Shown: positions 9,419 to 16,323 of the stretch, in pieces | Position numbering within the stretch: position 1 is the first letter of the stretch | How the letters are laid out: each line of letters begins with the position of its first letter | NCBI GenBank assembly: GCA_032988165.1 | Contig: JANTQF010000528.1 | Location: forward strand, 1-16,323 | Direction of reading: 5' to 3' | Source of the DNA: Emmonsiellopsis sp. PD_33 | Taxonomy: Eukaryota > Ascomycota > Eurotiomycetes > Onygenales > Ajellomycetaceae | Length of the DNA stretch: 16,323 nt | Position numbers and translations under genes: made by a program | Notes under the pieces: generated by a model | Told to the model about the DNA's origin: nothing | Database searches by the model: none | Seen by the model: the letters and a program-made list of their open reading frames with translations, nothing else

Positions 9419-11085
9419 AATGGATCGGAAAGGCGGCGGAGGGTCGATGGGGTTCATAATCGGGGCCGTTGAGGGAGGAACGAACTCTGTAGATACGAGG
9501 ATCGACGACAGCTGAATAACGTCCCGAGGAAATATTTATTCTTGTCAGTGTGATTTCTGGCGAAGGAGAGCGGTTGTTAAGCGAAGTTGTGGGCAGGTCG
9601 TTCAATGAAAAATCAAGACACAGCCAATTAACAAACCAAGCAAAAAGGAAATTTCAATATGAGCTCAATAGTGAGCTGACAGTTAATGCGACGTCCGGTG
9701 TGTAAGGCGTAGCCTAGTCTGTCCCTGCAGCAATATTATCGAGTGACGTTTTCCCTCTTCTGATCATTTTAGCTCTAGCCCCTGGTTTTGAGCGACGAGA
9801 TGAGGAGGGAGGAATGTTTCATGAAGGGATGGAGTTGGCGTTATTGGCGGGGTACACGTTTTCATGTTTTGCCGGGTACCATGAAACCTGGTCGATATTG
9901 GAATAATAATAGCAACCATACTCCGTAGTTGGTGATAAAATGAGGAAGATTCAAGACAGACAGGCCCGCACCGGGAAGTTTTGTTCCAGCGACAAGGAGA
10001 AGAAAAATAAACACCCCCACCCCAAAATTGCTCTCGTCGCCGCTCCTTGGAGTTGCGCTTGTGCGTTTCGGGGTCTAGTAGAGTCAGGACCCCAGACCCG
10101 GCGGCGGAATCAAGGAATCGAAGGATCGCAAATCAAGGAAATCCAAAATTGGCCAAGGTTTGGTGCGTTATCATCAGGGATCTAGAACGCCGTCTGGTTT
10201 CCTATCGCGAGCTCCAGGTCCACTATTCGCCCGCCCGCCCCATCAGATAATTTGACAAAATGATGTCTTGCCAGGCACGCATGGAGAGACCACGCTAAGA
10301 ATTTAATCTTCCCAATGGAACTCCAGGTCGCAAAACTAGCCAACACAATGCACATTATTGATCAGTGGTGGTTGTAAGAGGCCACTTGTACAGGGCTTGT
10401 ACACTTCATCGCTCGTTGGGTTGCGAAGAACTGTCAGGGAGAGCACAGGGCTATCGCTTCTGGGGGTAGACCAGGCAGTTGTTGACCCGTGCAATGTTGC
10501 ACGACCTCATGGTTATTGTAGCTTTGCCACAAACTGATGTACATTCTTTGGAGGAGAGAAGAAAAGGAGAGGGGAGACCAAAGACGCCGAAGCAAACGGT
10601 GACGACCAGGCCAATCAAGCAGGTAAGCAGAGCCTGGGATAGCAGTTTGCGAGCAACGTAGAGGGAAGAAAACATGTAGGCCAGGTGTGACTGGTCATGT
10701 ATGTCTTGCTTTTGAATGGCATTCTCCTCCAGTTCAAAGGCTGTCTATGAGCTGTCCCCCCTGGCCCCTTGTAGGCGTCAAGCAGACAGACGGGCACGGC
10801 GCAGCGAGGATAGGTAGCGGAGCAGCAAGCATCCCCTGAAACCCGCAAACATCAGGCACCTGAGGTTCATGAAGCGGAGGAGTCTTTTATTATTAGGGGT
10901 GAAGCCGCATGTCACCGACCCCTATCCATAGTAGGCGGGCGATATCGTCGAACGAATAAACAACCCACGAAACACAGCGCCGATCCACCGCAGAGCCAAG
11001 TAGCTTGCAAGATGAGAGCCCACTTTGCCACCCGGGTCTCTGTCTTGTAGGTTGTCTGGCACCAGGCTCTGGATGAGGCTGTTGT
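9419..11085. other. Gene-free stretch upstream of the reductase-like gene
   Basis: No convincing gene. Small frames occur on both strands (9351-9605, 9940-10185, 10451-10675, 10615-10848, 10893-11353), overlapping each other with no domain or conserved motif. The minus frame 10451-10675 contains a hydrophobic run (about residues 14-36) but nothing else gene-like. A CCAATCA at 10611-10617 and a CCAAT at 11176-11180 fit the fungal CCAAT-box consensus and could belong to the downstream promoter, which is inference only. Confidence 0.5.
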
Positions 11086-11102
11086 GTCTGTCTGTCTGTC
11101 TG
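11086..11102. repeat. (GTCT)4 microsatellite
   Basis: Four perfect GTCT units plus one base. The same array, again four units, recurs at 11465-11480 inside the leader. Confidence 0.85.
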
Positions 11103-11735
11103 TGTCCATATATCAGGTCGCGTAAATTGCAGTGCCATAAAGAGGGAGTTATACTCGACTGAACCCCGACAGCGGCCAATACTTGCCCCCAGCACTCCCA
11201 GCACCATTGCTGCCAGGAATCCGCGGTGCCCAGCAACTTATCGATCCTGGGGCTGCTGTTGCACGCCGGGCGTTGCGTGTTGTGTCTTGGGCCAGGCCTT
11301 TGCCGTGTGCCCGACTTGGTGGTTCCGCCGCCAGCAACTTTTTTCTGCGCCAAACCTGGCCGGCACCAGACGACATCTCCTCCTCTCCTCTGCTCCTCTC
11401 CACCACCGTCCCGACATTCCTGGCTCCCGCCGCCGTCCCTCCGCTACTTAACCTCCCAGGGACTGTCTGTCTGTCTGTCTCGTCTCTGCGTGGGACTGCT
11501 GTCTGTGCTGCTCACTGCTCACTGCTCACTGCTCTCCCCGCTGCTCGACGCTCCCACCCGCTCGTTCTCTCGACTCTCGCAGGCTGTGGCCTCCCGACGC
11601 TCGTTTCCCGTGCAGACCAGACCGTGCAGCGTGTTCCGAGGCCATCGCATCGCCGCTGCCACTCGTTTGACGCCATTGCGAGGGTCGGTTCCTTGGTTCG
11701 CCCGGCGCTGTCCTTCCTCGCCGCTGTCGTGCTGC

Positions 11736-11759
11736 ATGTCTGCGCCAGCTGCATCCTAA
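11736..11759 (+). promoter_or_regulatory. Upstream ORF 1 (7 codons)
   Basis: ATG at 11736 gives MSAPAAS and a TAA at 11757-11759. It is the first ATG of the leader if transcription starts upstream of it. Its effect on translation is unknown. Confidence 0.3.
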
Positions 11760-11915
11760 GGGAGACTCACCCGCTGTTCGAGCCTTCGACCCCGACTCCG
11801 CCTCGAGTCTGCTGCAGCCAGCCTGCCTGCGTGTGCGTGTGCCTGTGCCTGTGCCTGTGCCTGTGCTTCCTCCCCGCAGCCGTGACTGCGAGTGTCGTCT
11901 CCTGCCCGTCCGGCA

Positions 11916-12053
11916 ATGGCTCCTTCGCCGCCCAGACTGCGCATCCTGTCAGGTGTGTCTCCCGCTTATCGCCTGGATCGCGCTTTTCTTTCATCTGCTC
12001 TCCCCCAGTCTTTGGCACCCCCGTTGATCTCTCTCCCCGTCTCGTCTGCATGA
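11916..12053 (+). promoter_or_regulatory. Upstream ORF 2 (45 codons), overlapping uORF 3
   Basis: ATG at 11916 has a favourable context (G at -3, G at +4) and opens 45 codons, starting MAPSPPRLRILSG, to TGA at 12051-12053. It is in the same frame as the main coding sequence but closed before it. Its stop overlaps the next ATG as ATGA, a geometry that can allow termination-reinitiation. If expressed it should dampen the main ORF. A leader intron could remove it. Confidence 0.35.
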
Positions 12054-12115
12054 CCCGGGAGGCCTGGTCTATCGTTTTTGCTCTGCTCTTCCAGTCCTCT
12101 TCTCTCGATGGCTAA
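12050..12115 (+). promoter_or_regulatory. Upstream ORF 3 (21 codons), overlapping the main ATG
   Basis: ATG at 12050 opens MTREAWSIVFALLFQSSSLDG and stops at TAA 12113-12115, inside codons 2-3 of the main coding sequence (shared bases ATGGCTAA). It is in a different frame from the main gene. Its start context is weak (T at -3), so leaky scanning to 12108 is possible. Together with uORF 2 it forms a chain of three overlapping frames. Confidence 0.4.
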
Positions 12116-14581
12116 AAAGATCGTTACTAACTTCCTGGTAGTGGGAGGTAATGCGGTCTCGGCTTTTCTCTCCTGGCGGCTCCAGGCTACGAATTCGTGT
12201 GATGTGACCCTCGTGTGGAAATCTGGCTTCGATTCCGTCTCGCAATATGGCATCACTTTCAAGTATGGCAATTCTCTGCACTATCACTATCACTATCACG
12301 GCTGGGCCTGGCGCATCGAGCCTGCTAACATGTGCTTCGTTCAGATCAAAACTATTTGGAAACGAACGCTTTAAACCCCATCATGGTACGCAGAATGCTC
12401 GAGATCCCAGTCCCTCCTAGGCAATAAGAAATACTGATAACGTTTCTCCCCTATAGTCGTCCGTACACCCGAAGAAGCAGCTTCAACAGATCAACCCTTC
12501 GATTACGTTATTCTCTGCGTGAAAGCCCTCCCCGATATCTACGATCTAGCATCCGTTATCGAGGCTGTCGTCACACCACAACATACTTGTATATTAGTCA
12601 ACACCACCAGCACCCTCGGGATCGAAGCACACTTGGAGCACCGGTTTCCTACGAATGTCGTCCTATCACTAGTGTCCGGAGTCGAAATCATTCAAACGGG
12701 CGTAAGTGAGTTCGAACATACGGGGTCGACGGACATTTGGGTGGGGCCAGCGGCCAAAAATGCGATGATTCCATCCTCCATCCAAACCGATATGGCCGTA
12801 GCACTGGCCATTACGCTTGGAACAGGTCAAGTAGATTGCAAAGTTTCCGATAACATAAGACAAGAGCAGTATGAACGCATGATCGGGTAAGCCAAAAAAA
12901 AAATACACAATTACTTGTCCGATAGCCATTTGTTTGTAGGAGAGACACTGACCAAAACACCAGACCTATTGCCTTTCACCCTGCCAGTGTCATATTCGAA
13001 TGTCCGAACCACGCAGACCTACTAGAGAAAGTCGGACTTCGCCAATTAATCTCAGACGTTATCGATGAGCTCATCAGTCTAGCCAAGTCTCAGGGCTGCT
13101 CCTTTACCGACGAGTTTAAAGAATCAATGATTGAAAAGATGATTATACCTGGCGAAAATTCGAGTGTCATGTACCAAGATTTTCTATCCAGACGCCCGAT
13201 GGAAGTGGAGACTTACCTAGGATCTCCAATAAAGCTAGCGACGGAAACTGGCATCAAAACCCCCCGTATTGAAACTCTGTATGCAATGCTGCACCATGTT
13301 AACATCCTTAATCAGTCACGACAGCCACAGGAAGCAACGTCACCAAATGCCCGGCACCCTCCCCCAAGGATCTCGTCTGCAGCCGCTCCCCGTCCTATGA
13401 TGAACGGAATGCGTGGCAGTAGGATGGGACCTGGGCCTGGAATGGGCATGCCTCCTCCTAGGCGCGGACCCCCGTCGATGGGTAACTTCCCAAGACCCCC
13501 ACCCAACGGAATGCCACCAAGAGGTCCTCCCCCTCCCATGCAGAGTGATGTGCCGGAAGGGCATGAGTTGGAGGAGTTCAGCCACCTTGTCCTGTACGAG
13601 GATGGCCCAGAGGGAGGTGCACCACAAAATGGACACGGACCTGCCACCAATGGTGGGGGTGTCCCGCCAGATCTTGCACTTCGAGAACGCGAATTGGCCC
13701 TTCGGCAGCGTGAATTACAACTAAGAGAGCAAGAAATGGCCATGAAAAGAGGTGGAGGACGACGGGCGTCGTCAGCTCGTGAAGCTTTCGACGATATGGA
13801 TGATGACGATTATTTTGACCCTATGGAGAGTCGTGGCCCGCCTATGCCCCAGATTGACCCTGATAATTTTGACATGATGAGCGTCACATCACGTAGAAAT
13901 CGAAAAGCACCCAGTGCAAGCCAATTCCGCAAGAACCCCGAGATGGGCGGCCCCACGTCGAGACCGCCTTCGTCATTCAGCAGACACTTTGGCGGTGGGC
14001 GAAACCGTGCAAGCGCTCGGATAATGGAACAGATCCCTGGAATGCACGACTCGTTATTAAATAACCCCATGATGGGTTACTCGTCAAACAGATATGGAAA
14101 CGTCGATAGGAAGGAAATGCACGATGAATCCAGAGCCAACTCATTAACAGCAAGTCGAATCAACGAACTTGGACAGGGAAACTTCCATCCACCAAGCAGA
14201 CGCACCAGCCAGTCCCCTGGGAATTCCTTCCACCCCGCCGGACGTGGCATGGGCCGCCCTCCCATGCCCCACGAGTCATATAACGGGCAACCTGGAATGC
14301 ACCCAGGAGGAAGGCCGTCGCCTCCAGGAATGAGAGCACCTGTCCCGAGATATCCTCCTGGACAAGGAAACGCGGTAGCTCCGCAGCAGGTCGAGCAACA
14401 CGTCGGGGTGAGCAATTCGTATCCAGCCAAGGGCGTTCCAAATGTTCGAAGTCTGACAGGAAGTGCGAGCGCCAGCGCGGGGAGTGGTGATAGTGGCGCG
14501 AGCGCCAACATCGATTCCGAAAACTCTGCTCACAGCAGCCAAAGCAGCCTCGGGCCCCATCAATCGGCCACAGTTCAGTGA
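12108..14581 (+). CDS. Divergent ketopantoate reductase-like (PanE/ApbA) protein with disordered tail
   Basis: Spliced coding sequence join(12108..12262, 12345..12385, 12457..12886, 12964..14581), 747 residues. All three introns are phased and have GT-AG ends. The start is chosen because MAKKIVTNFLVVGG leads straight into the first Rossmann strand. Residues 1-30 hold a nucleotide-binding loop written GGNAVS instead of GxGxxG. ILCVKA (84-89) and ILVNTT (111-116) match the family's llavKa and lqNG strands. The C-terminal reductase domain follows, with SSVMYQDF (275-282) and RRPMEVETYLGSPI (285-298), the latter keeping the substrate-site Glu (289). At the position of the catalytic lysine region (E. 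coli WRKLAVN) it reads YERMIGP (204-210), so Lys becomes Arg and Asn becomes Pro. From about 330 the protein is Pro/Gly/Met-rich, then LEEFSHLVLYED (411-422), a heptad helix (446-471), an acidic patch (482-497) and a Ser/Gly/Ala end. Canonical family members are near 300 residues and reduce ketopantoate to pantoate with NADPH; whether this one does is doubtful. I recall similar long proteins in Aspergillus. Likely cytosolic: no signal peptide or membrane span. Confidence 0.88.
12263..12344 (+). other. Intron 1 of the reductase-like gene
   Basis: 82 bases, GTATGG donor, TTCAG acceptor, and a near-perfect branch site TGCTAACA about 20 bases before the end. Splicing joins TTC AA|A TCA and restores FKSKLFGNERFKPHH. 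A TATCAC x3 repeat lies inside (about 12282-12299). Retention would shift the frame and stop at 12374. Confidence 0.85.
12386..12456 (+). other. Intron 2 of the reductase-like gene
   Basis: 71 bases, GTACGC donor, CTATAG acceptor, branch-like CTGATAAC. Splicing joins CAT G|TC GTC and gives HHVVRTPEEAA in frame with the next exon. Confidence 0.83.
12887..12963 (+). other. Intron 3 of the reductase-like gene
   Basis: 77 bases, GTAAGC donor, CACCAG acceptor, branch-like CACTGAC, and a run of ten A early in the intron. Splicing gives IG|PIAFHPASV, the second-domain helix. Without it the frame stops at 12888-12890 (TAA in the donor). Confidence 0.83.
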
Positions 14582-16080
14582 TCTGACCAGAAGTGTTGCG
14601 AAATCCATATAACCTTCTGTTAAGGCTCGAATTCTCGATAAAAACACCCGTGTTGTGGTCTGTACAAACCGAGAAGTTTACGATACGACTATAGACGTCT
14701 TTTCATTAATGATATCCCCAACATTATGGCTCGCTCGGTCTATTGGACTGGTTCGCGGCTTTGCCATTACTTCTGGCGTTGCATTTTCCGCTCGCCTCCC
14801 CACCAGTTTAATATTCTCCTTTGTGTGCGTGATTATTCTACTTCCACCCCATACAGCATCCAATTGATAATCCACCCTCGAAGCACCCCTCCCCGCGAAG
14901 TCGCTGTTCCCCCTTTCTTCGGCAATTGGTACACAAGGCCGATATGAAATATACCACCGCATTGTCTGACTGCTGGTGTTAATCCACACCCACATTCTTG
15001 TGAGGCACTGTGTTTAAGTGGATAGTCTGTTCTATCGATTTGCTGGTTTTTTGCTGGACAGCTTGGCAGATTACTATCATACCACATGCATACATACACA
15101 TAATTTCTTGTCTTTCATATGTTGTTTCTTTTCAGAAAACTCCCTTTCCATCCGTGGTTCTACTTTGTCCTCCCAAACCAGTTGTACTTTGCATATCCCT
15201 GGCGCATCATGTTCCTTTGACTTATTTTTCCTGCATTTCTGCTTCCATTCCTACTTTCTTTTGTTATACTAGTTTGTGCTAGGCGTGTTGCATTATAAAA
15301 GCTGATCACCATGGGGAGGGAGGTTCGAGGACCGAGTCACCGATCAGAGTGTTTGGGGTTGGGTCCGACAAAGGGGCCTTTCTGGCGCATCACAAAAAAG
15401 GGAGAAGATTGGGGGCTGTCTTCTTGACATTTTTCTTCTTTGATCAATTGAGTGAAAACATCATGGGATCATTATACGGTGTTTACTGTTTCTTTCTTCT
15501 ATAGGATGGCGCAGGGTTCTATTCTTCATTGCCTAATCTGAATTGTCTATTATTCCTTTTGTTGTCTTTAACCTTTACATCCCCTTTTTTTTTCTCCACC
15601 GAGTCACCTTTTTATTCATTGATGTGATAACTTAAATTAATGCTTACTTGACCTGTGCGCTTTGTTTTAGACGGCTTGGAGGAGATTTTTTTCCTTTGGT
15701 GGTTTGTATTGCTAGATAGTGATTGATGGTTAGAAAGATAATTATAGAGGCTATCACTGCGGATTGAGAAACTTTCCTGTACTGCAGCCTCTCCCTCTCC
15801 ATGACGGGATTCGTAGATGCTATCAAAGGGGATTTCCCCCTATCCCCTGATACAGCCAACGGCCCCTCAGAATCACGTGACCTTTCTATTGACATCCATC
15901 CAAAACACCTCCATCGGCGGCCTGTTGACCTCATTGTCCACAAACATCCCCCATTCCCCCGCACAACAACTTGGAATAGTCACGATAACTTGGCAATCCC
16001 ACCTCTCTTCGAATCTTCAATTATCCCATAGAACCACGCAGACCAGAAAAAACCCCCCACCTCACCAGCTACCCGCGAAA
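14582..16080. other. 3' flank and intergenic stretch
   Basis: No supportable gene. The first part presumably holds the 3' UTR of the reductase-like gene; an A-rich GATAAAAACA at about 14637-14646 could serve as a polyadenylation element, which is weak. Small frames at 14655-14995, 15010-15282 and 15644-15964 have no domain. The TCACGTGA palindrome (15873-15880) is the only recognisable control-type motif, close to the possible start at 16081. Confidence 0.55.
15873..15880. promoter_or_regulatory. CACGTG E-box (TCACGTGA)
   Basis: A perfect palindrome followed by C, giving the TCACGTGAC form bound by fungal bHLH factors of the Cbf1 type. It lies about 200 bases before the ATG at 16081, a normal promoter distance. 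A single 8-base match can occur by chance. Confidence 0.35.
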
Positions 16081-16323
16081 ATGCCTCCACCACCACAACA
16101 ACACCGCCGCCTACAATCCACTACAACCGCGTACTCCCACAATCCCCATCCCCATCCCCATCCCCGCCCCCCCCCCCCCCCCCCCCCCCACCCCCTCCCC
16201 CTCCCCCCCCCCCCCCCACACCCTCCCCCCCCCCCCACCTGCCCCCTCCCCGCCCCCGCCCCCCTCTCCCCCCACCCACCCCCCCCCTCCCTCCCCTCCC
16301 CCACTCCACTCCCTCCCTCCCCC
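16081..16323 (+). CDS. Possible 5' end of a proline-rich gene, cut by the window edge
   Basis: ATG at 16081 has A at -3 (GAAAATG) and opens a frame without stop through all 81 codons to the edge. It begins MPPPPQQHRRLQSTTTAYSH, continues with three Pro-His pairs from a CCCCAT repeat, then becomes nearly pure proline because the DNA is poly-C. The first 20-25 codons look like a plausible Eurotiales N-terminus and a CACGTG box lies about 200 bases upstream. However, poly-C cannot contain stops, so openness after 16166 is not evidence. It could be a genuine partial gene or a chance frame before a low-complexity edge. Confidence 0.3.
   Translation, partial: MPPPPQQHRRLQSTTTAYSHNPHPHPHPRPPPPPPPHPLPLPPPPPHPPPPPTCPLPAPAPLSPHPPPPSLPSPTPLPPSP
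16144..16323. repeat. C-rich low-complexity edge
   Basis: Starts with CCCCAT hexamers (16144-16165), then a run of 23 C (16167-16189) and irregular C-rich sequence to the end. It mirrors the G-rich left edge as its reverse-complement type. Exact base counts in such runs are unreliable. Confidence 0.85.

Larger units (their letters stand above)
11181..12107 (+). promoter_or_regulatory. Long CT-rich promoter/leader of the reductase-like gene
   Basis: About 930 bases immediately before the start codon are GC-rich with C and T predominating on the plus strand, the usual look of Eurotiales promoter and 5' leader DNA. Simple repeats are packed in: GTCT x4 (11465-11480), CTCACTG x3 (11511-11531) and GCCTGT x4 (11841-11864). 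Only three ATGs occur before the main start (11736, 11916, 12050). One long frame (11183-12115) is open on the plus strand, but it begins without ATG and has Pro/Ser/Cys/Leu-rich composition from the CT bias, so I do not call it a protein. A CAG/GTGTGT near 11953 with CTTCCAG ending at 12094 could be a leader intron, but this is weak. The transcription start is unknown. Confidence 0.6.

Noticed and set aside
10451..10675. Minus-strand frame of 74 codons with a possible membrane segment
   Set aside because: One hydrophobic run is the only gene-like property. Overlapping frames on both strands are equally long and no family is recognisable.
11183..12115. A 310-codon open frame on the plus strand, with a 177-codon frame beside it
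   Set aside because: Neither has an early ATG. The composition is Pro/Ser/Cys/Leu/Val from the CT-rich leader, simple repeats are translated through, no domain is visible, and the longer frame ends 8 bases inside the real coding sequence in another frame.
12263..12374. Intron 1 read through as a His/Tyr-rich peptide
   Set aside because: The His-Tyr run comes from the TATCAC repeat. Clear splice and branch sites mark it as intron, and the spliced frame restores the family sequence.
13312..14647. Several minus-strand frames of 86-144 codons
   Set aside because: They lie opposite the strongly supported exon 4 of the reductase-like gene and mirror its Pro/Gly/Arg-rich codons. They are shadows.
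15328..15345. B-box-like GGTTCGAGGACC
   Set aside because: The conserved C61 position is wrong, there is no upstream A box at the right distance and no acceptor stem.

Overview
The window looks like a filamentous ascomycete genome fragment, most likely Eurotiales (Aspergillus/Penicillium type). Reasons: one gene is split by short GT-AG introns of 71-82 bases with fungal branch sites, its leader is long and CT-rich, spacers carry motifs such as TACATGTA and ACTCCGTAGT, and its protein resembles an Eurotiales ketopantoate-reductase-like protein as I remember it. No database was searched. Nothing bacterial, no CRISPR array and no convincing tRNA or rRNA was seen.

Layout: (1) 1-180 is G-rich low-complexity sequence at the left edge. 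(2) 181-1814 is AT-rich and without a gene. (3) 1815-5928 is a graveyard of same-strand decayed genes: a relic resembling the active-site segment of a fungal caspase-like protein (1815-2402), three unrecognised open-frame remnants with stops and frameshifts, one with a phased 64-base intron (3030-5010), and an internally deleted SNF2-type helicase (5296-5928) that keeps motifs I/Ia and VI but lacks the middle of the motor. (4) 5929-11180 is about 5 kb without a supportable gene, holding microsatellites, perfect inverted repeats and a G-quadruplex-type tract. (5) 11181-12107 is a GC- and CT-rich leader with only three upstream ATGs; two of these form a chain of overlapping small reading frames that runs into the main start codon. 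(6) 12108-14581 is the only intact gene: four exons, 747 residues, a divergent ketopantoate-reductase-like (PanE/ApbA) core joined to a long proline/glycine/methionine-rich disordered tail with a heptad-repeat helix. (7) 14582-16080 is non-coding. (8) From 16081 an ATG opens a proline-rich frame that runs off the right edge through poly-C, possibly the 5' end of another gene or a low-complexity artefact.

Functionally there is one expressed-looking gene, with possible translational control in its leader, next to a decayed and probably RIP-affected region. The reductase core keeps the fold's main signatures but appears to have lost the catalytic lysine and its neighbouring asparagine, so it may be a scaffold or pseudoenzyme rather than a pantothenate-pathway enzyme. 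The old genes cannot be tied to it functionally.
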